A stretch of 64,000 nt of DNA from Micromonospora radicis (GTDB lineage: Bacteria > Actinomycetota > Actinomycetes > Mycobacteriales > Micromonosporaceae), in contig NZ_QXEC01000007.1 of assembly GCF_003583405.1 (NCBI RefSeq), forward strand, positions 160,564 to 224,563, given 5' to 3'. This document shows positions 1 through 9,303 of this stretch, piece after piece; within the stretch, counting starts at the first letter, position 1; each line of letters opens with the position of its first letter. The position numbers and the translations under genes were made by a program. The notes beneath the pieces are model-generated. The model did no database searches. It was not told where the DNA came from and saw only the letters and a list, made by a program, of their open reading frames with translations.

Positions 1-230
1 CCGGTGTGCTCGCTGCCTACGACCAGGTCGCGGGGCGCACCGACGAACTGGTCCGCACCCTGCCGGATCTGGACGCCGGTCAACCGCTGCCCGAGGCACC
101 GTGGTTCGAGGCGGGGGCCCGCTGGTCGGCGCGGCGGGTGTTTCTGCACATCATCGCCGAGACGGCCCAGCACGCCGGCCACGCCGACATCGTCCGCGAG
201 GCGATCGACGGCGCCAAGAGCATGGGTTGA
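1..230 (+). CDS. DinB-fold (DUF664-like) protein, 3' end only
   Basis: The reading frame is open from the left edge (first full codon at position 3) to a TGA at 228-230, so this is the C-terminal end of a gene whose start lies outside the window. The readable residues include a short helix-rich stretch and the motif HIIAETAQHAGHADIVREAIDG, which resembles the C-terminal His-containing helix of DinB/DUF664 four-helix-bundle proteins, often metal-dependent thiol transferases or proteins of unknown function. The internal GTG/ATG-like codon near position 6 is probably not a real start. Substrate unknown. Confidence 0.7.
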   Translation, partial: GVLAAYDQVAGRTDELVRTLPDLDAGQPLPEAPWFEAGARWSARRVFLHIIAETAQHAGHADIVREAIDGAKSMG

Positions 231-325
231 CGGGGCCGCCGCGAGTCCGGCCGCAGGCCCGGCCCGGAGCGCGGTGACTGGCATACTCGGCCGGGCCAGG
301 GTGGGCCGAGGAACATGGTGGTGGG

Positions 326-3300
326 GTGCAGTTCCGGGTGCTGGGGCCACCGGAGGTGGTCCGGGACGGGCGGGTGGTGCCGCTCGGTGGGCCGAAGCAG
401 CGGGCCCTGCTGGTGCTGTTCCTGCTCCGGCCGAACCGGTTCGTCGCCGTCGACTGGCTGGTCGACGCCCTGTGGGACGGCCGACCGCCGCCCAGCGCCG
501 ACACCACCCTGCGCACGTACGTGGCGGGGCTGCGCCGGGCCGTGGAGCCGCAGCGCTCCCCCCGCGCGGCGTCCCGCGTCCTGCTCAGCCAGCCGAGGGG
601 TTACCAGCTGCGGGTCGACCCCGACGACGTCGACGCGGTCCGGTTCCGGCGGCTGGTGGGCCGGGCGGCCGACCGGCTGACGGCCGGCGACCCGGTGTCC
701 GCCGAACGCGACTACGCCGAGGCGTTGCGGCTCTGGCGGGGCGAGCCGATGACCGGGGCGGCCGAGTTGACCGTGGTGCGCCCGGAGGTGGCCCGGCTGA
801 CCGAGCTGCGGCTGCTCGCCGAGGAAGGGCGGTTCACCGCGGCCGTCGCCGCCGGACGGCACGCGGCGGTCCTCGCGGAGCTACGCCAGTTCGTGGCGGC
901 GCACCCGGTACGGGAGACCGCCCGCGGCCAGTTGATGCTGGCGCTGTACCGCGCCGGCCGGCAGACCGAGGCGCTGGCCGCGTACGACGAGGGGCGCCGG
1001 ATCCTGACCGGCGAGTACGGGGTCGACCCCGGCGCGCAGCTGCGCGAACTGCACGCGTCGATCCTGGACCAGAGCGTCGCTCCGGTGGTCGCCGTACCGA
1101 CCGCCCCGGCGGCCCCGGTCGCCGCGCGTGGGCCAGGCGTGGCGGGGCCGGGTGGCCGGAGCAGCCCCGGTGACCCGGGTGGCGGGCTGGTGGGCCGGGG
1201 TGGCGAACTGGCCCGGCTGGTGACGGCGTTGACCGAGGCGACCCGCGGAAACGGCCGCAGTGCCGTGGTGGTGGGCGAGGCGGGCATCGGCAAGACCAGC
1301 CTGGCCGCCACGGTCGGCGCGGTCGCCGAGTCCAGGGGTGTCGCGGTGGTGTGGGGGCGCTGTCCCGATCTCGGGCAGCCGCCACCGTTCTGGTTGTGGC
1401 GACAGGTGGTGCGGGCCCTCGCGGCCATGCCCCGCAACGGGGGCGGCGGGTCGCTGCGCCGGCTCGACGGGTTCGCCGCCGAGCCGCCACCCGGGGCCGC
1501 CGCCGAGGTGACGCCCGATCCGGCGGCCCGGTTCCACGCGTACGAGGCGGTGGCGGAGCTGGTCCGCACGGCGGCCGAGCCGGCCGGGCTGCTCGTCGTC
1601 CTGGACGACCTGCACGCCGCCGACCCGGATTCGTTGCTGCTGCTGCGCTTCCTCGCCCCGGTACTGGCCCGGGCCCGCACCCTGGTGCTGGCCACACTGC
1701 GGCCGTACGAGCAGGATCCGGCGCTGGTGGCGACGGTGGCGGAGCTGGCCCGCGGGCCGGGCTTCGATCGGCTCCGGCTGACCGGGCTGACGGCCGACGC
1801 GGTGGCCGACCTGGTCTGCCGGCGTACCGGCGTGCCGCCGGCCGGGCCGGTGCTGGCGCGGCTGGTCGCCCGGACCGGCGGCAACCCGTTCTTCATCACC
1901 GAGCTGCTCCGGGCCCGGGCCGATCCGGCGGGCCCGGACCTGCCACCGAGCATCCGGGACACCGTCCGGCTGCGCCTCGGTGGACTTCCCGCGACCACCC
2001 GCGACTGCCTGGCGTTGCTCAGCGTGGCCGGCCGCGATCTGGACGCGACCACGATGGCCGAGGTCCTGCGGATGCCGACGGAGAGCGTCGCCGAGGCGCT
2101 GACCGCGGCCTACACGGCCGAGCTGGTGACCGAGGGGGAGCCGGGCGGGGTGCGGTTGCGCCATCCGTTGTTCGCCGAGGTCACCTACGCCGAGCTGGCC
2201 CCGCCGAGGCGGGGCGTGCTGCACGCGCGACTGGCCGGTGCCTTCGAGCGGTCCGGGGCCGCCGGTCCGGCCGAGCTGGCACACCACTACGGGCAGGCGG
2301 TCGGGCTCGGCCACGGCGCGGCGCATCTACGGTGGTCGTTGGCCGCGGCCGACGACGCCACCCGACGCTTCGCCTACGAGGACGCCCTCGGTCACCTGGG
2401 TCGGGCGGCACGCCAGCTGGCCATGGCCGCCGGGTCCACCGTGGCGGCCCGAACCGAACTCGACGTACAACTGCATCGGGCCGCGTTGTTGCAGATGACG
2501 GTGGGCGTCGGCGCCGACGCGGTCGACCAGGTCTGCGCCCGGGCCCGGGATCTGCTGGGGCGGGTCGACCCGGGCACCGACGTACGGCCGGCGTTGTGGG
2601 CGCTGGGTGAGCTGGCCGCCAACCAGGCCGACTTCGCCGGGTGCGCCGAGTTGGCCGAGCGGCTGGTCCAGACCGAGAGCCACACCGGTGGTACGGAGCT
2701 GACCGTCGCGGCCGGTGCGTACCTGCTCGGTGTGGTCGGCTACTTCACCGGCCGGCTGGACGTGGCCGACCAGCGGCTCACCGCCGCGATCGACCGGCTC
2801 CGGACGTTGGACACGCGGCTCCTCGGCCGGCAGGTGGGTCGCCTGCCGGTGCTGGCCGCCTACAACTTCCGCGCCCTGGTCAGGTCGCTGCGCGGTGACC
2901 CGGTCGCGGCCCGACGGGACATCCGGGACGCCGAGCGGCTGGCGGAGCAGTTGGACGACCCGTACGGCCGGGCCAACGCGGCGTTGTTCGCCGCGTGGCT
3001 GGGCATGCAGGAACGGGACGTGTCGACGGTGCGGTCCGCCGCCACCCGGTGCCGGGACATCGGTGCGGCCAACGGCATGCCGCACTTCGTGGCCACCGGG
3101 GAGTTCTTCGGGGAGTGGGCCGCCGCCCGCGGCGGCGCGACCGACCGGCTGGCGGCGATGCGGGCCGCGGCGGAGGCCATCTACCGTCCCGGGCTGCGTG
3201 CCACCCGCACCGTCACCTTCAGTGGGATGGCCGAGGCGTACCTGGCCGCGGGTGACCGGGAGACCGCGGCGGCGTTGGCGCGGCAGGGCTTGGCCGTGGT

Positions 3301-3493
3301 GGACCGGCTCGGCGAGACGGTACTCGCCGCCGAGCTGCACCGGGTACGGGGACTCGCCCGCGACGATCCGGCCGCGCTGGCCACCGGCGCCCGGCTCGCC
3401 GCCGACCAGGGCGCCGGCCTGCTGCTGGCCCGGTTCCCGCCCCGGGCACGGGCGGACGCCGACGTGACCGGGGCGGATCCGGCCGGCACCTGA
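326..3493 (+). CDS. SARP/AfsR-type transcriptional activator with AAA and TPR-like domains
   Basis: 1055 aa. The first ~90 residues form an OmpR-like winged-helix DNA-binding domain (VLGPPEVVRDGRVVPLGGPKQRALL), followed by a bacterial transcriptional activation (BTAD) domain to about residue 245. A linker leads to an NTPase domain with Walker A GEAGIGKTS near residue 317 and Walker B LLVVLDDLHAAD near 430; the rest is helical, TPR-like repeats. This is the long SARP architecture (AfsR-like) that usually activates a neighbouring biosynthetic or catabolic gene by binding 7-bp direct repeats spaced 11 bp. Such repeats are visible 18 bp after its stop, before the FAD hydroxylase gene. GTG start chosen because it opens the conserved domain exactly. 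Confidence 0.9.
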   Translation: MQFRVLGPPEVVRDGRVVPLGGPKQRALLVLFLLRPNRFVAVDWLVDALWDGRPPPSADTTLRTYVAGLRRAVEPQRSPRAASRVLLSQPRGYQLRVDPDDVDAVRFRRLVGRAADRLTAGDPVSAERDYAEALRLWRGEPMTGAAELTVVRPEVARLTELRLLAEEGRFTAAVAAGRHAAVLAELRQFVAAHPVRETARGQLMLALYRAGRQTEALAAYDEGRRILTGEYGVDPGAQLRELHASILDQSVAPVVAVPTAPAAPVAARGPGVAGPGGRSSPGDPGGGLVGRGGELARLVTALTEATRGNGRSAVVVGEAGIGKTSLAATVGAVAESRGVAVVWGRCPDLGQPPPFWLWRQVVRALAAMPRNGGGGSLRRLDGFAAEPPPGAAAEVTPDPAARFHAYEAVAELVRTAAEPAGLLVVLDDLHAADPDSLLLLRFLAPVLARARTLVLATLRPYEQDPALVATVAELARGPGFDRLRLTGLTADAVADLVCRRTGVPPAGPVLARLVARTGGNPFFITELLRARADPAGPDLPPSIRDTVRLRLGGLPATTRDCLALLSVAGRDLDATTMAEVLRMPTESVAEALTAAYTAELVTEGEPGGVRLRHPLFAEVTYAELAPPRRGVLHARLAGAFERSGAAGPAELAHHYGQAVGLGHGAAHLRWSLAAADDATRRFAYEDALGHLGRAARQLAMAAGSTVAARTELDVQLHRAALLQMTVGVGADAVDQVCARARDLLGRVDPGTDVRPALWALGELAANQADFAGCAELAERLVQTESHTGGTELTVAAGAYLLGVVGYFTGRLDVADQRLTAAIDRLRTLDTRLLGRQVGRLPVLAAYNFRALVRSLRGDPVAARRDIRDAERLAEQLDDPYGRANAALFAAWLGMQERDVSTVRSAATRCRDIGAANGMPHFVATGEFFGEWAAARGGATDRLAAMRAAAEAIYRPGLRATRTVTFSGMAEAYLAAGDRETAAALARQGLAVVDRLGETVLAAELHRVRGLARDDPAALATGARLAADQGAGLLLARFPPRARADADVTGADPAGT

Positions 3494-3510
3494 GGCGCCT
3501 CAACGACATC

Positions 3511-3528
3511 TCCACACGCCTTCCACAC
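3511..3528 (+). promoter_or_regulatory. candidate SARP binding site (11-bp spaced direct repeats)
   Basis: TCCACAC occurs at 3511-3517 and again at 3522-3528, exactly 11 bp apart; a weaker match (TCAACGA) sits a further 11 bp upstream at 3500-3506. Heptamer repeats with one helical-turn spacing just upstream of a -10 region are the established recognition pattern of SARP regulators. The site lies between a SARP gene and the FAD hydroxylase gene it may control. Confidence 0.5.
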
Positions 3529-3596
3529 CCGGCTGCTGTGCTGGTCACCTCAGCTCTGAGCCCGGGTGTCCGGGTGGTCCCGTGGGAGGAACAGTC

Positions 3597-5297
3597 ATGA
3601 AGCCCGCTCAGCCGGCGCCGTACCCGGCCGCCGGAGAGGTAGATGTCGTGGTGGTCGGCTGCGGCCCGGTCGGCGCGTTGACCGCGAACCTGCTCGGCCT
3701 GCGTGGGGTACGCACGCTGGTGGTCGAGCGGAGCACCGGCGCACACGGCCAGCCCCGGGCGTTCTCCTGCGACGACGAGGCGCTGCGGATCTACCAGCAG
3801 GCCGGCCTGCTCGACCGGATCGCCGGTGACCTGCACCAGCCGTCGCGCGCCGACTACGTCAACGCCGCGGGCCGGACGTTCGCCACCATCGCCTTCGACG
3901 AGGTCGACTTCGGTTTCGGGCACGCGCCGCTGAACTTCTTCGACCAGCCGTTGCTGGAGCAGGCGCTGCGCGCCGGCCTGGACCGGTTCGACGAGGTCGA
4001 GTTGCGCCTGGGCACCGAACTGGTGGGCCTGCGGCAGGACGACGAGCGGGTGCACCTGGTGCTGCGGGACGTGACCACGGACCGGACGTACCCGGTGCGG
4101 GCCAGGTACGTGTTGGGTTGTGACGGCGCGCGGAGCACCACCCGGACGGCGGTGCGGATTCCGTTGGCCGGGGCGAGTTACGCCGAACCGTGGCTGGCGG
4201 TCTCCGGTGACCTGCCGCCGGAGGCGGTCCGCAAGGAGCACACCACGTTCGTCTGCGACTGGCGGCGTCCGGCGTTCGTCTCCCCCGGCTCCCGGGGCAG
4301 CTACCGGGCGGAGTTCATGCTCCGACCGGATGAGACGGAGTCCGACATGACGCGGCCGGAGCGGATGGCCGAGCTGGTCGAGCCGTACGTCGACCCGGCC
4401 CGGTTCACCGTCACCAGGGCGGTGGTCTACACGTTCCACCACCTCGTCGCGCAACGGTGGCGGGAGGGGCGGGTGTTCCTGCTGGGCGACGCCGCCCACC
4501 AGATGCCGCCGTTCCTCGGGCAGGGGTTGTGCAGCGGGCTGCGCGACGCGGCGAACCTGACCTGGAAGCTGGCGCTGGTGCTCGCCGGCGGCGCCGGGCC
4601 GGCGTTGCTGGACACGTACGAGACCGAGCGGCGTCCGCACACCGTGGCGATGGCGGAGACCAGCGTGCGCCTGGGGCGGGTCTTCCTGGCCCGCAGTCGC
4701 CGCGCCGCCTGGCTGCGGGACACCGCGCTGCGGGCCGCGCAGGCGATTCCCCGGGTACGCCGGTTCGTCCGGCGGTTCGAGTTCAAACCGCTGCCGGCGT
4801 ACGACCGGGGGCTGTTCGCCGACGGGCGGCGCGACGGACCGGTGGGCACGATGTTCCCGCAGCCCCGGGTCGTGGTGGCCGGTTCGACCATGCCGGTCCT
4901 GCTCGACGAGGTGCTCGGTGCCGACTTCGCGGTCCTCGACACCGCCGCGCCGTCCACATCGACCGGACCGGTCGGTCCGCCCGGCATGTCGATCCGGTGG
5001 GTCGTGGTGCATCCGGCCGGTACCGAGGCCACGGAGCTACCGGCCACCGAGCCGGCAGGCGGGCGGGTCGACGTGGTCGACGTCGACGGCGCGATCGTCG
5101 CCTGGCTGCGGCGGCACCGGTGCCGGCAGGTCGTCCTGCGACCGGACCGTTTCGTGTTCGCCCGCGCCGATGCCGCGGACCCGGCGGTGCTACGCGGGCT
5201 GGCGGGCGTGCTCGGCGTGGCCGGGCAGGACGGCGGCCCGGGTCCGGCATCCGTAACCTCGACGGCGGGAGCGGACGGGTCCGCGGCGGTGTCGTGA
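3597..5297 (+). CDS. FAD-dependent aromatic hydroxylase (MhpA/PHBH-like group A monooxygenase)
   Basis: 566 aa. N-terminal FAD dinucleotide fold VVVVGCGPVGALTANLLG (about residues 13-30), the GD motif LGDAAHQMPPFLGQG near residue 300 that contacts the flavin, and DG motif CDGARSTTR near 180. This is the class A flavin monooxygenase family, close to 3-(3-hydroxyphenyl)propionate hydroxylases and polyketide hydroxylases. The ATG at 3597 is preferred to a GTG five codons upstream because GGGAGGA lies 6 bp before the ATG. Downstream of a SARP gene and of SARP-like repeats, it may be a tailoring enzyme or a stand-alone phenolic hydroxylase. No partner catabolic genes are adjacent. Confidence 0.85.
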   Translation: MKPAQPAPYPAAGEVDVVVVGCGPVGALTANLLGLRGVRTLVVERSTGAHGQPRAFSCDDEALRIYQQAGLLDRIAGDLHQPSRADYVNAAGRTFATIAFDEVDFGFGHAPLNFFDQPLLEQALRAGLDRFDEVELRLGTELVGLRQDDERVHLVLRDVTTDRTYPVRARYVLGCDGARSTTRTAVRIPLAGASYAEPWLAVSGDLPPEAVRKEHTTFVCDWRRPAFVSPGSRGSYRAEFMLRPDETESDMTRPERMAELVEPYVDPARFTVTRAVVYTFHHLVAQRWREGRVFLLGDAAHQMPPFLGQGLCSGLRDAANLTWKLALVLAGGAGPALLDTYETERRPHTVAMAETSVRLGRVFLARSRRAAWLRDTALRAAQAIPRVRRFVRRFEFKPLPAYDRGLFADGRRDGPVGTMFPQPRVVVAGSTMPVLLDEVLGADFAVLDTAAPSTSTGPVGPPGMSIRWVVVHPAGTEATELPATEPAGGRVDVVDVDGAIVAWLRRHRCRQVVLRPDRFVFARADAADPAVLRGLAGVLGVAGQDGGPGPASVTSTAGADGSAAVS

Positions 5298-5469
5298 CCG
5301 GGTGCGGTGACCGGCTGTCGTGGCCGGGTGGTGCGGCCGGGGGTGGTGGCGGCGCGGGGGCGGCGCGGGGGTGCCGCCGGAGGGGTGACCAGGACTAGCA
5401 TGTGGATCATCGATCTCCATCCACTCCTGGTCGACTCCGGCCACCAGCTGCGAGCGAAGGGACACACAC

Positions 5470-7353
5470 GTGCGTCGAACCCCCCATCTGGCCCTCCTGG
5501 GCGTCGGCGTGACCGGGGCGCTGTTGATCAGCGCCGCGCCGGTCTCCGCCCAGCCCCCGTCCACCACGAGCCCCGCACCGGGCATCGTGGTCAGTGACGG
5601 CATGACCCAACCGGTGTTCTCGCTCGCCGACGCGATCGAGGAACGGGTGTACGTGGAGACCCCGCTGGACACCGACCACGACGGTCGCCCCGACCGGGTA
5701 GCCATCGACATCTCCCGGCCCCGGGAGACCGCCACCGACGGCTTCAAGGTGCCGGTCATCTTCGAGCACAGCCCGTACCGCAAGGGCACCTGGGGCAGTG
5801 TGCCGTACCCGAGCGTCTTGGTCGACGAGTTGCCGCAGAGCCAGGTGACCCACCCGTCCGACCGGCGGTCGGCCGAGGTGACGGTGCAGCGGGCGGTGGC
5901 CAAGGCCAACCTGCCCGGCCAGCTGGACGACTACTACGTGCCGCGCGGGTACGCGGTGGTGCTCGGCCAGAGCGTCGGCACCGGTGACTCCGACGGCTGC
6001 CCGACCAGCGGCGACCAGGCCGAGACGCTCGGCACCAAGGCGGTCATCGACTGGCTCAACGGGCGGGCGAAGGGGTACGACGAGAACGGCGCGCCGGTCT
6101 CCGCCGACTGGAGCACCGGCGCGGTCGGCATGACCGGTGTCTCCTACAACGGCACGCTGCCGAACCAGGTTGCCACCACCGGGGTCTCGGGGCTGAAGAC
6201 CATCGTGCCGGTGGCCGCGATCAGCAGCTGGTACGACTACTACCGGGCCAACGGCCTGGTCGTCGCACCCGGCGGCTACCAGGGTGAGGACGCCGACATC
6301 CTGGCCCAGTACACCGCCGGTCGGGCGCGGGCCGAGGGCCAGTGCGCCGACGAGATCGCCGAGCTGACCACCGGGCAGGACCGGGTCACCGGCGACTACA
6401 CGAGGTTCTGGCAGGACCGCGACTACCTCGACGCCCGCAAGGTCAAGGCCAGCGTCTTCGTGGTGCACGGCCTCAACGACTGGAACGTGCGGACCGAGCA
6501 GTTCGCCGGCTGGTGGGACGAGCTGACCCGGCGCGACGTGCCGCGCAAGATCTGGCTGCACCAGGGTGGGCACAGCGGGCCGGGCAACACCGCCGCGGTG
6601 ACGCTGCCCGACGGCCGGACCTGGACCTACAAGCAGACCGAGAACCGCTGGTTCGACTACTGGCTGTGGAACGTCCGCAACGGGATCATGGACGAGCCGA
6701 CCGCGGTGCTGCAGCGGGAGGACCGCGGCTACACCACGTACCGCAACTGGCCGGACCCGGCCAGCCGTACGGTGCCACTGGCGCTGGGCGCGACCGACGC
6801 CGCCGGTCCCGGCACGCTCGGCACCGGTAGGCCGCCGAAGGCCACCGTCGAGCAGAGCTTCGTCGACGAGGGACGGACCCTGTCCCCGAACACGCTGGTG
6901 GCCGCGCCGGACGAGGCGAACCCGCACCGGCTGGTGTACCGCTCCCCCGAGCTGGCCCGGGAGGTCCGGGTCTCCGGGCGCCCCGAGATGCGGCTGCGGA
7001 TGGCGATCGACAACAGGTCGGCGGCGAACCTCACCGCGTATCTGGTCGACTATGGGCCGGTCGGCTCGACCGGCACGCCGACTGTGGTGACGCGGGGCTG
7101 GATGGACCCGCAGAACCGGGTGAGCGCGGCCCGCACCCAGCCGCTGAAGCAGGGCAAGCTGCACGACCTGCGGTGGACCCTGCAGCCGAAGGACTACGTC
7201 TTCCCGGCCGGGCACCGCATCGGCGTGGTCGTCTTCGCCACCGACCAGGCACACACCCTGCTGCCGCTGGGCGGCACCGAGTTGCGGGTGGCGCCCAAGC
7301 ACAGTGAGCTGCGCCTGCCGGTGGTCGGCGGCCGGAGCGTGCTCGGCTTCTGA
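5470..7353 (+). CDS. secreted X-Pro dipeptidyl-peptidase (S15 family)
   Basis: 627 aa. Begins with a Sec-type signal peptide (basic MRR, hydrophobic core, cleavage near VSAQ, residue ~28). The mature part has the S15/CocE alpha/beta-hydrolase fold: nucleophile Ser225 in GVSYNG, Asp337 in HGLNDW and His368 in QGGHSG, followed by a C-terminal jelly-roll domain (PepX_C) from about residue 420. The family removes X-Pro dipeptides from peptide N-termini or hydrolyses small esters. The GTG start follows an AAGGGA ribosome site. It stands alone and ends in front of a strong bidirectional terminator. Confidence 0.88.
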   Translation: MRRTPHLALLGVGVTGALLISAAPVSAQPPSTTSPAPGIVVSDGMTQPVFSLADAIEERVYVETPLDTDHDGRPDRVAIDISRPRETATDGFKVPVIFEHSPYRKGTWGSVPYPSVLVDELPQSQVTHPSDRRSAEVTVQRAVAKANLPGQLDDYYVPRGYAVVLGQSVGTGDSDGCPTSGDQAETLGTKAVIDWLNGRAKGYDENGAPVSADWSTGAVGMTGVSYNGTLPNQVATTGVSGLKTIVPVAAISSWYDYYRANGLVVAPGGYQGEDADILAQYTAGRARAEGQCADEIAELTTGQDRVTGDYTRFWQDRDYLDARKVKASVFVVHGLNDWNVRTEQFAGWWDELTRRDVPRKIWLHQGGHSGPGNTAAVTLPDGRTWTYKQTENRWFDYWLWNVRNGIMDEPTAVLQREDRGYTTYRNWPDPASRTVPLALGATDAAGPGTLGTGRPPKATVEQSFVDEGRTLSPNTLVAAPDEANPHRLVYRSPELAREVRVSGRPEMRLRMAIDNRSAANLTAYLVDYGPVGSTGTPTVVTRGWMDPQNRVSAARTQPLKQGKLHDLRWTLQPKDYVFPAGHRIGVVVFATDQAHTLLPLGGTELRVAPKHSELRLPVVGGRSVLGF

Positions 7354-7362
7354 GCGGATCGT

Positions 7363-7391
7363 CCGGGCCGGCGCCGTACGCGCCGGCCCGG
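7363..7391. terminator. strong hairpin terminator between convergent genes
   Basis: Perfect 12-bp stem CCGGGCCGGCGC (7363-7374) / GCGCCGGCCCGG (7380-7391) around a CGTAC loop, with no U-tract, as is usual in GC-rich actinobacteria. It lies just after the S15 peptidase stop and before the 3' end of the response regulator, so it can serve both strands. Confidence 0.75.
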
Positions 7392-7447
7392 CTACCGCAC
7401 GGCACCGCACCGGCTACCGCACCGCACCGGCTGCCGCTCCGGACCGG

Positions 7448-8092
7448 TCAGTCGAGGATGCCCTCGTGCAGGGCCCGCAGCACCGCGTTGGTGCGGTCCC
7501 GCGCGCCGAGTTTGGTGAGGATCGTGGAGACATGGTTCTTGACGGTGCCCTCGGCGAGGAAGAGCCCTTCGGCGATCTCGCGGTTGCTGTAGCCGTGCGC
7601 CACCAGCCGTAACACCTCCTGCTCGCGTTCGGTGAGGGGTTGGACCGGCAGCGCCTGCGGTCCGACCGGGGAGGGGCCGGAGCGGATCGCCCGCAACATC
7701 CGGTCGGTGATCGAGGGCGCGATCAGGGTCCCCCCGTCGGCGACGGTCCGGATCGCCCGGGTGAGCTGCGCCAGCGTCACGTCCTTGAGCAGGTAGCCGC
7801 GGGCGCCCGCGCGGAGGGCGCCGAGCACCAGGGCATCGTCGTCGAAGGTGGTCAGCACCAGCACCGGGATGTCGACGCCCCGGGCGCGCAGCTGGTCGAG
7901 GGTCCAGATGCCGTCGTAACGGGGCATCCGCAGGTCGAGCAGGACCACGTCGGGGGAGCTGGCCGCGACCACGTCGAGGGCGGCCCGTCCGTCGTCGGCC
8001 TCGCCGACCACGTCGATCTCGGCGACTTCGAGCAGGCCGCGGATGCCCTGGCGGACCAGGGTCTGGTCGTCGACCACCACGACGCGGGTCAT
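7448..8092 (-). CDS. NarL/LuxR-family response regulator
   Basis: 214 aa. Receiver domain (VVVDDQTLVRQGI, phospho-acceptor Asp in VVLLDLRMP, Lys in LLKDV) followed by a C-terminal LuxR helix-turn-helix (LTEREQEVLRLVAHGYSNREIAEGLF). The ATG at 8092 overlaps the stop of the upstream histidine kinase (ATGA), indicating coupled translation. It likely controls the divergent ABC exporter at 9304-10820, as in LnrJK/YvfTU-type systems; that target is inferred from position. Confidence 0.92.
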   Translation of the reverse strand: MTRVVVVDDQTLVRQGIRGLLEVAEIDVVGEADDGRAALDVVAASSPDVVLLDLRMPRYDGIWTLDQLRARGVDIPVLVLTTFDDDALVLGALRAGARGYLLKDVTLAQLTRAIRTVADGGTLIAPSITDRMLRAIRSGPSPVGPQALPVQPLTEREQEVLRLVAHGYSNREIAEGLFLAEGTVKNHVSTILTKLGARDRTNAVLRALHEGILD

Positions 8093-9192
8093 GTCGCCGG
8101 CACCCGCGCGGTCACCCGGAAACCGTCGGCACCGTCGACGACCAGTTGGCCGCCGAGTGCCTGGAAGCGTTCGCGCAGCCCACGCAGTCCGTTGCCGAGA
8201 ACCGGATCGCAGGCACCGTGCCCGTCGTCGCGGGCGTCGAGCACGGTGTACGTCCCGTCGGCGGTCACCGTGATCCACAGTTCCCGGGCGTCGGCGTGCC
8301 GGATCGTGTTCGTGACGATCTCCTGAGCCGCGCGGACGAACGCGGCGCTCTTCTCCTCGTCCACCGCGACGGCCGCCGAGACGTCGATCGACACGTCGAG
8401 CCCGGGCAGGTCGGCCGCCACTCGCAGCAGGGCCTGTTCGAGGTCGAAGGGTTCGGTGCGCAGTCGCCCCACCGTGCCGCGTACGTCGCCGAGCAGGTCC
8501 CGGGCGACGCGGTTGGCCCGCTCGACGTGCTCACGGGCCGGGTCGCCGTCGAGGTGCCGGGCGGTCTCCAGTTCCAGGGTCAGCACGGTGAGCTGATGGC
8601 CGATCAGGTCGTGCAGCTCCCGGGAGATCCGCAGGCGTTCCGCGGTCCGGGCCGACTCGGAGAGCAGGACGCTGGCGGCCCGCAGGTCGACGTGTGCCTC
8701 GGCCAGCTCGCGGCGCATCCGTTGCTCCCGCAGCAGGGTGACCGAGCTGAGCACCGTGGCCAGCTGGATGAGCAGGTAGAAGCCGACGGTCACGGCGATG
8801 TCCGCCGGTGTGCGCGGGGTGGCCGCGGCGGCGAGGGCGATCACCGCGGTGTTGACCCCGACCACGACCAGGCCCACCGCCAGCGGTACGACGTACACGC
8901 TCACCGCCGCGGTGAGCACCAGCAGGATCGGCAGCATGCCCATCCTCGGTGCCGTCAGCACCAGTGCGGTCGACGCCACGACCGTCGTGCCGAGCGCCGC
9001 GTACGGCAGCCAGCGCCGGGTGATGCCGGCGACCGAGGTGAGCAGGGCCGACATGAACAGGACGAACAGTACGATCCACCAAGCCCGGGGGATCTCGGTG
9101 TCGACGGCGCCGAACAGCCCGGGCGCGGCCACGGCGACCGCGACCACGAGCATCACCAGGCCAGACCACTCTTCCGTCCCCATCCGCCGCAC
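8089..9192 (-). CDS. NarL-type sensor histidine kinase
   Basis: 367 aa. Four to six N-terminal membrane segments without a large extracellular sensor domain (about residues 8-160), then a HisKA_3 dimerisation domain with the phospho-His in RISRELHDLIGHQL (about residue 203), and an HATPase_c domain (N-box EIVTNTIRHA; G-box NGLRGLRER). This is the DesK/YvfT type that senses membrane or lipophilic-compound stress. The 3' end overlaps the response regulator by four bases. The start could also be the ATG four codons in. Confidence 0.9.
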   Translation of the reverse strand: MRRMGTEEWSGLVMLVVAVAVAAPGLFGAVDTEIPRAWWIVLFVLFMSALLTSVAGITRRWLPYAALGTTVVASTALVLTAPRMGMLPILLVLTAAVSVYVVPLAVGLVVVGVNTAVIALAAAATPRTPADIAVTVGFYLLIQLATVLSSVTLLREQRMRRELAEAHVDLRAASVLLSESARTAERLRISRELHDLIGHQLTVLTLELETARHLDGDPAREHVERANRVARDLLGDVRGTVGRLRTEPFDLEQALLRVAADLPGLDVSIDVSAAVAVDEEKSAAFVRAAQEIVTNTIRHADARELWITVTADGTYTVLDARDDGHGACDPVLGNGLRGLRERFQALGGQLVVDGADGFRVTARVPAT

Positions 9193-9303
9193 GCCACCAC
9201 TCTAGGTCGGGACGCCGGCCAGAGCCGGTGCCGAAAGTAATGGCCGCAGCTGGTGACTTATGGGACAGGAGTTCGGGTCGCCCGTTGCCTAGCGTCGGAG
9301 GGC

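Noticed and set aside
5400..5469. ATG-started leader frame (MWIIDLHPLL...) running into the S15 peptidase region
   Set aside because: Out of frame with the peptidase, no good ribosome site, and no sign of attenuation hairpins.
7391..7447. Repeated GGCTACCGCAC units after the terminator
   Set aside because: Two imperfect copies only; consistent with simple GC-rich drift and not a defined repeat array.
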